Of a DNA stretch of 64,000 nt, positions 28,848-37,866 are shown in pieces. The first letter of the stretch is position 1. Each line of letters opens with the position of its first letter. The position numbers and the translations under genes were made by a program. The stretch is taken from NCBI GenBank assembly GCA_002239025.1, contig MPNM01000009.1:1-64000 (forward strand). Reading direction: 5' to 3'. The notes under the pieces are model-generated. The model was not told the DNA's origin. It worked only from the letters and a program-made list of their open reading frames with translations, and did not search any database. This DNA comes from Chloroflexi bacterium bin125. GTDB lineage: Bacteria; Chloroflexota; Dehalococcoidia; Bin125.

Positions 28848-31259
28848 TCAGTGTACCGAAGCTCTGGGAATGAGCTGAAGTCGCGCTGCTCGGCTGGTGG
28901 GCGTGGCCTTTGCGGCGGCCTCGATCTCGGCACGATCGCGGAGCAGCGGCAAGTAGCGATCTTTCAGCCAGGCGTCGGTCAACGGACCGTTGGCGTGCAG
29001 CGGATCGTGGATCTGCTCCCCGGCAAGCGCGAACCGTGCTTGCGGTGGATCGCTGAGCTTGACGATCAGGCGCAGTGCAGGGATGGCGCTGGAAGAGTCG
29101 AAGTGCCGAAGCCCGAGGACGCCGGATTGGGCGATGGTGTCGGCCTCGCCGCCCACAGGGAATGGTCCAGGTGAGAGCAAGGGCCCGATCACCGGCGCAT
29201 CGGACAGGCTGTGCTTGAGGATCAGTTGGCGGCAGCGACCCCAGGTCCAAGTCGAGCGGTCGGGGCCCAATCTGCGCCGCAGGACTTCTGTAGCACGGGC
29301 ATGAGCGTCGACAAGATGTTGACGTGCTGCGACCGGATCAGCCGTAATCCGCTTGAGTGCCCATGACGTGGCATGCGCAGCAAAGATATCCAGGGTGGGG
29401 ATAGCCAGCAAGGGCGCGAGCAGTTCGGTTCCATTCGGACCAAGCAGGTCAGTTAGTGCCTGGCGGCGGTATTCGACCAGCGTCGCGCCGACAACCGCTG
29501 CCTGGACGGAGTCGACGGTCATCGCCCCATCCCAGTCGGACAGCGAGTCGTCCGGTATGTGCCGGGCAAACTCTCTTAGCGGCAATGACGTGCGGTCGGT
29601 TTGAATCGCGGCGAATGTGTCGGGAGTGTGTGGCGCGGTTTCCAGGAGCAGGTCGTGGATTCGCGAAGCTCGTGCGGGATCGAGGTACTCGGCACCGAAT
29701 CGCGTGTCTTTAGATGGAGCCAGGGGCGCATTCGCGCTGACGACCATGCCGCTGGGCGGATTGATGACATTCGGAAGCTCATCTCCGCAAAGCGCGTTGA
29801 TCGGCGCACCGCCGCGTTCGATAGGCGCCCAGCCTGCGGCAGGGAAGCGAAGCGCCACCATGTCGCCTTCGGGAACGTCGGCGCTCACTCTGAGCCCGAC
29901 CTGTCGTTTGTCGGCATAGGCGTAACAGAGGTTGAAATCTGCCATGTCGCCGGCAGCATCGCTGAACTCGTCCCAGTTCGAGGCGGAGAGCATGTCTGCA
30001 ATTCCTCCGCCGCCGTGACGGGGAGCGAGGATACGTGAGTGCAACGAGATCGCGCGTCCGGCATCTGCGGGCTGACCAATACCAGCCTTGAGGACCTCGG
30101 AGACGATGGGCCCATTGACCGTAGATCGCAGCTTGATCCGTTCGCTTGGGTAGCCTCGAACCTCGATCGTTTCCTCGATCTCGTCGATATCAGCCCAACC
30201 GTCCGGCGTGAGTGACTTGGTTCCGTCGTCGGACAACTGCTCGACGACGGCGACGTGCATGGCCATCAGCGCGGCGGTTGGCCCCCAGGCGATGTGTTCG
30301 TTGAACCCCCAGACGATTCCTGGCAGGCCGGGGACGCTGGCTCCGGCGGCATTGAACTCCGGGCAATGCAGATGAACGAAGTATGTGTGCGGAGGAGTGA
30401 CCGGATTGAGATGTGGATCGCATGCGAAGAGTGGAATCCCATCAACCGTGTGCCGACCGTCGACTGCCCAGTTGTTGGATGCGCCGTTCTGCAACCCGAG
30501 CAGTTCGCTCGCGGCTGCTGCAGCTTCATGCAACGGTGCGGCGAGTTCTCCATAGGGCGCCTCAGGCGGGACGGCGACTGCGGTGTCGGGTGGCAGTGAT
30601 GGGTCGAGTTCGGCCAGGGCGTCCAGCCCGGCAGCCTCGACGACGCGAGCGCGCATGAGTTGTTGCTCCCAGGCAGGCGAGAGCAGGCTGGAGAGCAACT
30701 TACCCCAGGCGATGCTGTCGGAGGCCTGCCAGGGACCAACCCAGTCGCCCAACACCTGAGCCTCGAATGGCTTTGGCGCACGGGCGATCGCGGCGTTGAT
30801 CCCAGCGATGTACGGAACAAGCTGGTCGCGTCGCTGTGGTGGTGTCGCCGCCCAGGCCTCTTCAGACGCGCGTCCGATACCGATCGTGCGGCAGAACCTG
30901 TCGACCGGCAGCGCCTGGGGTCCAGCGACCTCCGAGAGCCGGCCCGTTGCGGCTCGGCGACTCCACTGCATCTGCCAGAGCCGATCCTGGGCCTGTACAT
31001 AGCCCAGCGCGAAGAGCGCGTCGGCGGCAGACTCGGCGAAACAATGCGGAACGTCGTAGCGATCACGAATGATCTCGACCGGTGCGTCCAGTCCGGCAAC
31101 TGTGGTCTTACCGCGTCGCTTGTGCGTCTGCGGCATCTGCAGCGCATTGGACAGCGTGGTTCCGGCTAGAGCACGCACGAGCGAGCCCGCCTGGCGCGCG
31201 GACAGCGCCATACCTCGCCAATCGATGCCAAACAGGGTGTCGCCGGTTGAGACGTCCAT
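28848..31259 (-). CDS. Penicillin acylase family Ntn hydrolase
   Basis: About 803 residues. An alpha region is followed by the autocatalytic nucleophile Ser in NGASNNWAV (Ser261 from the chosen start), which becomes the N-terminus of the beta chain. Downstream landmarks include FACDPHLNP and GLPGIVWGFNEHIAWG. The family hydrolyses amides such as beta-lactams, acyl-homoserine lactones or N-acyl amino acids; the substrate is not readable. Most relatives are exported, but I see no signal peptide. Start uncertain: ATG at 31259 (MDVSTGD) or 31280. It is divergent from the SDR gene. Confidence 0.87.
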   Translation of the reverse strand: MDVSTGDTLFGIDWRGMALSARQAGSLVRALAGTTLSNALQMPQTHKRRGKTTVAGLDAPVEIIRDRYDVPHCFAESAADALFALGYVQAQDRLWQMQWSRRAATGRLSEVAGPQALPVDRFCRTIGIGRASEEAWAATPPQRRDQLVPYIAGINAAIARAPKPFEAQVLGDWVGPWQASDSIAWGKLLSSLLSPAWEQQLMRARVVEAAGLDALAELDPSLPPDTAVAVPPEAPYGELAAPLHEAAAAASELLGLQNGASNNWAVDGRHTVDGIPLFACDPHLNPVTPPHTYFVHLHCPEFNAAGASVPGLPGIVWGFNEHIAWGPTAALMAMHVAVVEQLSDDGTKSLTPDGWADIDEIEETIEVRGYPSERIKLRSTVNGPIVSEVLKAGIGQPADAGRAISLHSRILAPRHGGGGIADMLSASNWDEFSDAAGDMADFNLCYAYADKRQVGLRVSADVPEGDMVALRFPAAGWAPIERGGAPINALCGDELPNVINPPSGMVVSANAPLAPSKDTRFGAEYLDPARASRIHDLLLETAPHTPDTFAAIQTDRTSLPLREFARHIPDDSLSDWDGAMTVDSVQAAVVGATLVEYRRQALTDLLGPNGTELLAPLLAIPTLDIFAAHATSWALKRITADPVAARQHLVDAHARATEVLRRRLGPDRSTWTWGRCRQLILKHSLSDAPVIGPLLSPGPFPVGGEADTIAQSGVLGLRHFDSSSAIPALRLIVKLSDPPQARFALAGEQIHDPLHANGPLTDAWLKDRYLPLLRDRAEIEAAAKATPTSRAARLQLIPRASVH

Positions 31260-31335
31260 CCCATGAGCGTACGCGGTCATAGACTGTTGGCCGACGAATT
31301 CACGAGCATCGAGTGTCAGCAGCAGGGAGGCGGCC

Positions 31336-32115
31336 ATGGATCTGGGCCTGAACGGCAAACGAGCGCTGATTACGGGCGCGTCGGAAGGGATCGGGTTGTA
31401 TTGCGCGATCTCACTAGCCGCAGAAGGCGCTCACGTCTCGATCTGCTCGAGACGAGCCGAAGCGCTCGAGCAGGCAGCGACGAAGATCGATGCGGCCGGT
31501 TCTGGCCAGGCGCACTGGACCGTCGCCGACCTCGGCGACGCCGACGCCGGGGACCATGCGGTCGGCGCAGCGGTCGATGCCTTCGGTGGTCTTGACATCG
31601 TGATCAACAACATGGGCGTATCGCTGCGCGGCGAGGGCGACGAAGTCTGGCAGGACATGTTCGACTTGAACCTGATGGCAGCGGTGCGCACGACGCGAGC
31701 GGCCTTGCCTCACTTGACTGAGGCGGCATCGGGCGAGGCTGCAGACAGCGCGAGCATCGTCCACATCGGTTCGATCTTTGGTCGTGAAGCCGGCGGGTCG
31801 GCGCAGTACAACGCGATGAAGGCAGCGATGCACAGTCATGCCAAGTCGCTGTCGCTCGAGCTCGCGCCGCGCAACATTCGTGCCAACGCCGTGGCTCCCG
31901 GCTCAATTGCCTGGCCCGATTCTCGCTGGCAGACGCGATACGAGGCTGATCCCGAGGGCATTCAGCGCAGCGTCCTGGACACGATTGCGTTCAACCGCTT
32001 CGGGCGACCTGAGGAGGTGGCTGATGTGGTGGCGTTTCTTGCGTCGCCGAGAGCGAGCTGGGTCACCGGCGCCTGCCTGAACGTTGACGGCGGTCAGACT
32101 CGCTCCAACATCTAA
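31336..32115 (+). CDS. Short-chain dehydrogenase/reductase
   Basis: 259 residues, classical SDR. NAD(P)-binding TGASEGIG (residues 14-21), a structural NNMG (usually NNAG, about 91), catalytic Ser in HIGSIFG (about 145) and YNAMK (about 158-162). The C-terminal GRPEEVADVVAFLAS ... TGACLNVDGG is typical of FabG-like enzymes. ATG at 31336 with GGGAGG about 7 nt upstream. Substrate unknown; a beta-hydroxyacyl or small ketone/alcohol substrate is plausible. Confidence 0.9.
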   Translation: MDLGLNGKRALITGASEGIGLYCAISLAAEGAHVSICSRRAEALEQAATKIDAAGSGQAHWTVADLGDADAGDHAVGAAVDAFGGLDIVINNMGVSLRGEGDEVWQDMFDLNLMAAVRTTRAALPHLTEAASGEAADSASIVHIGSIFGREAGGSAQYNAMKAAMHSHAKSLSLELAPRNIRANAVAPGSIAWPDSRWQTRYEADPEGIQRSVLDTIAFNRFGRPEEVADVVAFLASPRASWVTGACLNVDGGQTRSNI

Positions 32116-32161
32116 ACTACTCACAACCGAGAGCAGTCGAGGCGAGAACCGGGAGCGAGTC

Positions 32162-32635
32162 ATGGACGAGCACCGTTACGAGCACAGCCGCACTCAGCTT
32201 GGCGCGTTGCCGTCACGCGCCTGGGATCTCATGGGTCCGCGCATGCTGCGTCCGCTCGTCGGAGGCGCGGTCGGTGCGGCGATTGTCGTGCTGTTTCTCG
32301 CAATTCGGGGCGGCACTGCGGCCGAACTGAACGAACTCACCGGGACCGCATGGGGCGGCTGGAGCCGTCACGCCGATGTGCATTTGCTGATTGTGGTCAA
32401 CCTGGCGGTCGGAGTGGCGATCGCTGTCAATTTCGCGGCCGAATGGATCCACCACTGGCTCTACATCTCGTTGATGGTTGTGAGCGCCGCTGTATTGATT
32501 GCGTTGCGCCAGCTCGCAGAGATCGAGGGCACCGGCGGCAACATCCTGCTTGGGCTGATCGCGTTGTTCCTCTTCGCAGGAGTCGTGATCGCCGCCTGGG
32601 ACGTTCGCTCAATCGGCCGCCGCAGCGGATACTGA
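32162..32635 (+). CDS. Membrane protein, four predicted segments, unknown function
   Basis: 157 residues with hydrophobic segments at about 31-49, 72-93, 97-114 and 125-145. The start is ATG at 32162 with GGGAGCG before it, 46 bp after the SDR stop, so probably co-transcribed. The layout resembles PsiE-type small membrane proteins (phosphate-starvation inducible), but this is only a weak resemblance. Its last 27 bp overlap the 3' end of the convergent RelE-like gene. Confidence 0.65.
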   Translation: MDEHRYEHSRTQLGALPSRAWDLMGPRMLRPLVGGAVGAAIVVLFLAIRGGTAAELNELTGTAWGGWSRHADVHLLIVVNLAVGVAIAVNFAAEWIHHWLYISLMVVSAAVLIALRQLAEIEGTGGNILLGLIALFLFAGVVIAAWDVRSIGRRSGY

Positions 32636-32956
32636 GGTCTCACGTTCCGAGTAAGGAACAGCCAGTTCGCCAACTTCGTGCGATCCTGGATGCTCAATGC
32701 CCCTGTAGGCGTCGTGTCGACGTCGAATCCGCTTGACCTGGATGTGTCGACCAGGCCCAACATCGTACACGACCCGCCATCTCCGACCGGCTTTTGCTCG
32801 CCACATGCGTTCCTGATTCTGCAGACGCAGATCGAGCGTGTGATCGGGCCCGGCTCGAAGACGCCTGAGAACCTTGTTGACTTCTTCCCTCGGGCCTGGA
32901 CTCAACGCGAGGAGTTCCTTCTTGGCTTCAGGGTCCAAGTCGACAGTGTGGTTCAT
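32609..32956 (-). CDS. RelE/ParE-superfamily toxin-like protein
   Basis: 115 residues. The core (about 1-82) shows the family pattern: an N-terminal strand and helix (LDPEAKKELLALSPGPREEV), then a basic strand set WRAKAGRRWRVVYDV and HIQVKRIRRRHDAY. RelE/ParE proteins cleave mRNA at the ribosome or poison gyrase; which type is unclear. A roughly 30-residue tail beyond the fold is unusual. ATG at 32956 overlaps the stop of the upstream gene by 4 bp (ATGA), so the two are translationally coupled. Confidence 0.75.
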   Translation of the reverse strand: MNHTVDLDPEAKKELLALSPGPREEVNKVLRRLRAGPDHTLDLRLQNQERMWRAKAGRRWRVVYDVGPGRHIQVKRIRRRHDAYRGIEHPGSHEVGELAVPYSERETSVSAAAAD

Positions 32957-33324
32957 CCGCCTGCAACGCTCCCATTGTTCCAGTCCGGGAACCTCCTGCC
33001 AAACCATCGCCAGAACTCCTGCAACCGTTCTTCATTTGGGCCGCCATTGTTGTTTCTGACGTAGCGAATGTCATCCTCATCTTCCTCAGGGGGCGCCTCG
33101 AGGTCATACCTTGCATTGCGGGCCATCTCCTGCATTTCAGGATCACCTTCGCAACTGGCGATGTGCCACTCACGCCAGATCTCCGACTCGTGCTCCCTAG
33201 ATTCGGCGACTCGCAGCACCGCAAGCATGTCGGGATAGTCGGCAAACACGCGCATCCGATGGGCACGCCAGTCTTCGCCTGGACGCGGCCCCCATTCTCG
33301 AGTCGAGCGTTCTTCAGTCACCAT
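32953..33324 (-). CDS. Possible antitoxin partner of the RelE-like protein, no known family
   Basis: 123 residues, rich in Trp, Arg and acidic residues (EAPPEEDEDD near residue 80). It is coupled by a 4-bp overlap to the RelE-like toxin gene downstream, the usual antitoxin position. It shows no ribbon-helix-helix, AbrB, Phd or HTH signature that I can recognise, so the antitoxin role rests on position only. ATG at 33324 with GAGGATC upstream. Confidence 0.5.
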   Translation of the reverse strand: MVTEERSTREWGPRPGEDWRAHRMRVFADYPDMLAVLRVAESREHESEIWREWHIASCEGDPEMQEMARNARYDLEAPPEEDEDDIRYVRNNNGGPNEERLQEFWRWFGRRFPDWNNGSVAGG

Positions 33325-33360
33325 GATGGATCCTCACTCATCATCACGGTAACCCGGTCG

Positions 33361-33747
33361 TTAGTCTTCGGTGACCTCGGTGACTGAGTCTCGCCGGGTG
33401 ATGGCCAGGTGGGACATGGGCGAGCCCGTGTCGGCTGCTCCGTGGAAGTGATCCTCACCGGCCGGGATGATGGCGAAGTCGCCGACTGAGATCGTGTGCT
33501 CCTCGTCGGCGGTGCCGACCTTGCCGATGCCGGAGACGACGTAGAGCATCTGCTCGGACGAGTGGGTGTGCATCTTCGTCCGCGCTCCCGCGCCGAACTG
33601 GACCACGGCGAGATTGAAGTCGGCGTCATCGGCTGCGTCCTGGCCGCCGATCGAGCCGGCCAGCGCTCGCACCCAGACGTCACCGCCGGTAAAGATCGGT
33701 GCGTTCGCCTGGTTGGTGTCGCCGTCGGATGATTTCGTCACGCGCAT
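33361..33747 (-). CDS. Cupin-domain protein
   Basis: 128 residues, a single cupin barrel. Motif 1 is HTHSSEQMLYVVSG (about 60-73) with His, His and Glu for metal. Motif 2 is GDFAIIPAGEDHFHG (about 89-103) with the last His. Probably a small metal-binding enzyme or sensor; function not assignable. ATG at 33747 with GAGAGAGG upstream. Confidence 0.85.
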   Translation of the reverse strand: MRVTKSSDGDTNQANAPIFTGGDVWVRALAGSIGGQDAADDADFNLAVVQFGAGARTKMHTHSSEQMLYVVSGIGKVGTADEEHTISVGDFAIIPAGEDHFHGAADTGSPMSHLAITRRDSVTEVTED

Positions 33748-33775
33748 GGTGTTGAACCTCTCTCTGATTTGGTCG

Positions 33776-33826
33776 GGGGGACTCTGCCTTCGGCATCTCC
33801 CCCCGTTCTGTGGGGGGAGAAAGGAG
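33776..33826. repeat. Family A repeat fragment
   Basis: Half-element with TGCCTTCGGCATCTCC and a CCCCCC-GTTCTGT-GGGGGG hairpin, between the cupin gene and the first dienelactone hydrolase. Confidence 0.7.
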
Positions 33827-33828
33827 AC

Positions 33829-34584
33829 TTATTTGTTGGCTGCGATGAAGGACTGGATTCGTTGCCAGGCGTCGTTGCAGGCGTCCACGTGTTCATCGTA
33901 GGAGCGGTCGAAGAAGCTGTGCGGGGCGCCTTCGTAGGTGACGATCTCGCGGCTGACGCCGGCGGCCTGGAGTGCAGCGTCCCATTCGGCGACAGCGTCG
34001 GCTGGGATCATCTCGTCAGCTCCGCCAAACAGACCGAGGATGGGACACTCGATCTCGGCGACTGTGCCAGAGGGAGCGGGCCCGTGGAGGCCATCAACGG
34101 TTGGTCGACCGTAGAATCCGATCGCGCCAGCGAGTCCGTGTCCGGACGACGCCTGGAGCCAGCTATTGCTGCCGCCGAAGCAGAAGCCAACAGTAAACAC
34201 CTTGCGCTCGGGGACATTGGCGCGCAGGACGGCGACAGCGGTTGCGGTGTCAGCCACGATGCCGTCGGGCGTCGTCGCATGGACGTGCGGCATGAAATCG
34301 AAGTCCGCGTCGCGTTTGGAGACGCCGGCGGTGCGGCCGAAATAGTCGATCGCGACGGCGTCGATGCCGATCTCGGCGAACCGAATGGCCAGCTCCTCGT
34401 AGAAACGGAAGAGTCCGCGCACGTCGGGCAGGATCACCATCCCTGGACCTGTGGGCGATTCTGCCTTGGCGTGGAAGGCCGCAAACTGGACGCCGTCGGA
34501 CGCGGTCAGGGTCAGGTCTTCAACGTAGACGGCTGCTCCGGCGATTGGAGTGATGGCGGGCAGGGCATGATAGCGGTGACACAT
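33829..34584 (-). CDS. Dienelactone hydrolase family protein, copy 1
   Basis: 251 residues, alpha/beta hydrolase of the DLH family. The catalytic triad is visible: Cys in GFCFGGSNSW (about 133), Asp in GGADE (about 190) and His in GAPHSFFDRS (about 222). The family opens dienelactones in chlorocatechol breakdown, but many members act on other esters or lactones. It is about 87% identical by hand alignment to the next gene upstream. ATG at 34584. Confidence 0.88.
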   Translation of the reverse strand: MCHRYHALPAITPIAGAAVYVEDLTLTASDGVQFAAFHAKAESPTGPGMVILPDVRGLFRFYEELAIRFAEIGIDAVAIDYFGRTAGVSKRDADFDFMPHVHATTPDGIVADTATAVAVLRANVPERKVFTVGFCFGGSNSWLQASSGHGLAGAIGFYGRPTVDGLHGPAPSGTVAEIECPILGLFGGADEMIPADAVAEWDAALQAAGVSREIVTYEGAPHSFFDRSYDEHVDACNDAWQRIQSFIAANK

Positions 34585-34636
34585 CTTCGGCGACCTCTTT
34601 GTCGCTGGTTGGGCTCAGCGTTGAGAGCAAGGGAGT

Positions 34637-35395
34637 TTAGCTGTTGGCTGCGATGAAGGCCTGGATTCGCTGCCAGGCGTCGTTGCAGGCGTCGACGTGC
34701 TTGTCGTAGCTGCGGTCGAAGAAGCTGTGCGGCGCTCCTTCGTAGGTCACGATCTCGCGGCTGACTCCGCCCGCCTCGAGCGCGGCGTCCCACTCGGCGA
34801 CGGCTTCGGCAGGGATGCTCTCATCTGCTCCACCCATCAGACCGAGGATGGCGCCTTCGATCTCTCCCACTGTGGCCGAGGGAGCTGGTCCACCGTTGAG
34901 CCCTTCGGCTGTAGGACGTCCATAGAAGCCGATGGCGCCGGCGAGGCCGTGTCCGGCGGAGGCCTGCAGCCAGCTATTGCTGCCGCCGAAGCAGAAGCCG
35001 ACAGTGAAGACGGCGCGGTCGGCGTCATTGGCACGCAGGACGGCGACTGCGGCAGCGGTATCTGCTGCGATGCCCTCGGGCGTGGTGCCGCGCACGTGCG
35101 GCCAGAAGTCAAACTCGGCGTCGCGCTTGCCGACGCCGGCGGTGCGGCCGAAATAGTCGATCGCGACGGCGTCGATGCCGATCTCGGCGAACCGAATGGC
35201 CAGCTCTTCGTAGAACCGGAACAGTCCGCGCACGTCGGGCAGGATCACCATGCCCGGACCAGTCGGTGATTCGGCGCGGGCGTGGAAGGCGGCGAATTGG
35301 ACGCCGTCGGATGCGGTCAGGGTCAGATCTTCGACGTCGACGGACGCTCCAGCGATCGGGGTGATGGCCGGCAGCGCTTCGTATCGGTGGCACAT
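34637..35395 (-). CDS. Dienelactone hydrolase family protein, copy 2
   Basis: 252 residues with the same Cys-Asp-His triad as copy 1 and only one single-residue indel (an extra Gly before PAPS). I count about 32 substitutions, mostly conservative, grouped at surface segments such as VRGTTPEG and NDADRAV. The 52-bp gap and shared direction indicate a tandem duplication, probably one transcript. ATG at 35395. Confidence 0.88.
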   Translation of the reverse strand: MCHRYEALPAITPIAGASVDVEDLTLTASDGVQFAAFHARAESPTGPGMVILPDVRGLFRFYEELAIRFAEIGIDAVAIDYFGRTAGVGKRDAEFDFWPHVRGTTPEGIAADTAAAVAVLRANDADRAVFTVGFCFGGSNSWLQASAGHGLAGAIGFYGRPTAEGLNGGPAPSATVGEIEGAILGLMGGADESIPAEAVAEWDAALEAGGVSREIVTYEGAPHSFFDRSYDKHVDACNDAWQRIQAFIAANS

Positions 35396-35471
35396 GATTG
35401 TTGACCTTTCAGGCAGTTATCAGCCCAGCGAGGATAACCCGCTTCTATTTGAGCGCGGTGATTGGACGGGA

Positions 35472-36710
35472 TTAGATGATTCCGGCCTCGCGGAGCTCTG
35501 CTCTGGCGGCCTCGTCGAGGCCCAGCAGTTCGCCATACACATCATCGTCGTGCTCGCCGCGATTAGGAATCGGACCGCTGAGTGCGGCTGGTGTACGAGC
35601 CATTTTCCAGGGAGTCCCGGTGTAGAGCGCGCCGCCTCGTACTGGAGCCGCCGCTTCGGCTGTCAGATTGATCTGGGCATTGGATAGGGCGCTGTAGTCC
35701 TCATCGATCAACAGCGCCGTCGGGTCCATCATCGGGAAGGCCGGCACGCCCAGCCCCTGGAGTTGGATGCTCAGTTCCATCGCGTCGTGATTTCGCGTCC
35801 AGTTAGAGACTGCACTGTCGAGCGCATCTTGACCATTGAGGCGACCGCTCATCGTTGACCACTCAGGCTGCTCGAGCTGTGGGGCGACGCTACACAACGC
35901 CGACCACTCAGCGTCGCTGCGCACGACGATGGCGAGCCAGGCGTCGTCGCCAAGGGCCGGGTAGACGCCGTGCGGCGCCATGGCCGTTCCGCGATTGCCC
36001 CGCGGCCCGGCATCTCGTTGGTTGAGCAGCCAGTCCATCAACGGCGCGGCCGCGCGCTGCAGCGTCGCCTCTCCCTGGGCGAGGTCGATGAACTGACCTC
36101 GGCCGCTGCGCTCGCGATACTCAAGCGCCGCCAACAATGCCACGAACGCGTGTCCGGCGGCGGTCGGGTCGAGGTCGGCAGTGTCCTCGCGGGGCTGGGG
36201 ATCGTCGGGGTAGCCAAGCAACGACTTGAGGCCATACAGCGCCGCCAGTGACGGTCCATAGGTGACCAGGTTGCGCCAGGGACCTTCGGTCGCGCCGGAT
36301 GCGGACAGCGCGACCATGATGATCCGCGGATTGACCTCAGCGAGCACGTCGTAAGACAGCCCCAGCGAGGGCATCACGCGGGGCGAGAAGTTCTCCAGGA
36401 CGACATCCGATTGCTCAATCAGGCGCAGATACAACTCGCGCCCACGCGGATCGCCAAGATGAATCGCTATCGACTTCTTGCCTCGGTCCAGACCATGAAA
36501 GGCACGCGGATCGTCGACGGACGTTGAACCACGGTCACCACCGATCGAGCCGACCGGAGCTCGTTGTCCACCAATCGAAACCCCCGACATCCGGTGGGGA
36601 GCGCCCACCTTGATCACCTCAGCGCCCAGGTCGGCCAGGAACAGTCCCAGCAGAGGCCCAGCCCAAACATGACCATGGTCAAGCACACGGATTCCAGTGA
36701 GGGGCGGCAT
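35472..36710 (-). CDS. Class III CoA transferase (CaiB/BaiF family)
   Basis: 412 residues. The N-terminus MPPLTGIRVLDHG and GADLGAEVIKV-type segment (LADLGAEVIKVG, about 26-37) are typical. The catalytic Asp is in the ADLDPTAAGHAFVALL segment (about residue 180). The family moves CoA between carboxylic acids such as formate/oxalate, carnitine derivatives, bile acids or succinate. The specific acid is unknown. ATG at 36710. It lies 10 bp before the GIY-YIG gene stop, but is functionally unrelated to that cassette. Confidence 0.9.
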   Translation of the reverse strand: MPPLTGIRVLDHGHVWAGPLLGLFLADLGAEVIKVGAPHRMSGVSIGGQRAPVGSIGGDRGSTSVDDPRAFHGLDRGKKSIAIHLGDPRGRELYLRLIEQSDVVLENFSPRVMPSLGLSYDVLAEVNPRIIMVALSASGATEGPWRNLVTYGPSLAALYGLKSLLGYPDDPQPREDTADLDPTAAGHAFVALLAALEYRERSGRGQFIDLAQGEATLQRAAAPLMDWLLNQRDAGPRGNRGTAMAPHGVYPALGDDAWLAIVVRSDAEWSALCSVAPQLEQPEWSTMSGRLNGQDALDSAVSNWTRNHDAMELSIQLQGLGVPAFPMMDPTALLIDEDYSALSNAQINLTAEAAAPVRGGALYTGTPWKMARTPAALSGPIPNRGEHDDDVYGELLGLDEAARAELREAGII

Positions 36711-36720
36711 GGGTAGATTG

Positions 36721-37398
36721 CTACTCCACTTCTCGAAGGCGAGATTCGGACAGGTGCAGGAGGCGCTTGGCTTGAACGACCAGGGTGGCGCGGAGACCCG
36801 GCTTCACTTGACGGCGGCTGATGACATCAGCCAATCGCGCGATCGTCGCCGCTCGCTGCGCGATCCGGATGTCTGGATGCACACGCCGGCGGTAGATGTC
36901 CGGCGGAACGATGCGACGGCGGAACGACGAGGGCAGTTCCATCATTTCCGCTTCATCAGGCGGCTTCTCATTCAAGACCGCGCCGAATTGCGAGGCGTCC
37001 AGGACGCTTTGAAAGAGTGAGTACTCCGCAGAGTTGAGCCGCTCCTTGGCCCATTCCCGGACCTTGGCCTTCTGCTCGTTCTGCTCTGCCAACTGCCAGG
37101 CATCGTGCAGATCCCAAAACGGCCACATCTCGACGTCGGCTACTTCAAACGGATCGAGGACGTTCATCGCCACCGCGTCGGTGCGTTGGTTGGTCAAGTG
37201 ACGACGGATCCTGACACGTAGCTGCTCTGTTGTTTGCCCAACGTAGATCGGCTCATCGTCGTAATCAAAGAAGGCATAGACACCGTACTTCGCATCCCCG
37301 ACCTTTCTCCCATTTGCCGGATCGATGACATCCAGGGCCTTGATCAGCTCGCGCAGAATGGCGGCAACCTCGTCGGGCGGTCCGCGGCGTTTGACCAT
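36721..37398 (-). CDS. GIY-YIG nuclease-domain protein
   Basis: 225 residues. The GIY-YIG core lies at about residues 38-75: KYGVYAFFDYDDEPIYVG, then Arg in RVRIRRHL. The remaining 150 residues are charged and unfamiliar, with many Arg. It starts at ATG 37398, 2 bp after the Vsr stop, or at an overlapping GTG at 37407. Its place behind a cytosine methyltransferase and Vsr suggests it is the restriction nuclease of that unit, since some type II enzymes (for example Eco29kI, Hpy188I) use this fold. Full-length similarity to those was not evident. Confidence 0.75.
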   Translation of the reverse strand: MVKRRGPPDEVAAILRELIKALDVIDPANGRKVGDAKYGVYAFFDYDDEPIYVGQTTEQLRVRIRRHLTNQRTDAVAMNVLDPFEVADVEMWPFWDLHDAWQLAEQNEQKAKVREWAKERLNSAEYSLFQSVLDASQFGAVLNEKPPDEAEMMELPSSFRRRIVPPDIYRRRVHPDIRIAQRAATIARLADVISRRQVKPGLRATLVVQAKRLLHLSESRLREVE

Positions 37399-37400
37399 CG

Positions 37401-37862
37401 TCAGCACCTGAACATTTCGACGCCGGGTGGGGGATACATCTCGAATCGGCCTTCAACGGCATCGCCAATGAAGTCCGCGATCGAGGCGACGTCTCCATGC
37501 ACGGCCCGATCGGAGACGCGGATCACTGTCCAACCGAGGTCGCGCAGCTCTCCGTTGACGCGGCGGTCTCGGTTCACGTTGCGAGCGATCTTGTGGCGCC
37601 AGTACTCGCTCATCTCGGCGTAGCGTTCGGCGGTGTGTTTCTTGCCGTGCCAGAATTCTCCATCGACGAAGATGGCGAGTTTACGCCCGACCATAGCGAT
37701 GTCTGGACGGCCAGGGGCTTTCGCGTAATCGACCCGATATCGGAGACCGCGCCGATGCAGTTCCTTGCGCAAGGCGAGTTCGGGCTTGGTGTCCTTACGC
37801 CTGATTCTGCGCATCGTCTCGGATCGGGCTTCTGGACTGAGCGGATCACGGCGCACTGCCAC
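37401..37862 (-). CDS. vsr: Very short patch repair endonuclease
   Basis: 153 residues. Nicks 5' of the T in T:G mismatches created by deamination of 5-methylcytosine. Motifs: TKPELALRKELHRRGLRYR, GRPDIAMVGRKLAIFVDGEFWHG (catalytic Asp and the FWH His), then NVNRDRRVNGELRDLGWTV. The start is GTG at 37862, 4 bp after the methyltransferase stop and with GGGAGG upstream; the longer open frame overlaps the methyltransferase. Its presence predicts that the neighbouring enzyme makes 5-methylcytosine. Confidence 0.9.
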   Translation of the reverse strand: MAVRRDPLSPEARSETMRRIRRKDTKPELALRKELHRRGLRYRVDYAKAPGRPDIAMVGRKLAIFVDGEFWHGKKHTAERYAEMSEYWRHKIARNVNRDRRVNGELRDLGWTVIRVSDRAVHGDVASIADFIGDAVEGRFEMYPPPGVEMFRC

Positions 37863-37866
37863 GTCT

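Noticed and set aside
28816-29250. A 145-residue extension of the crotonase-like protein
   Set aside because: It lies wholly in the shadow of the penicillin acylase gene in another frame and has no family similarity.
36721-37398. Assignment of the GIY-YIG protein as an Eco29kI-type restriction enzyme
   Set aside because: Only the core motif agrees. The rest of the protein, as remembered, does not align, so specificity is not claimed.
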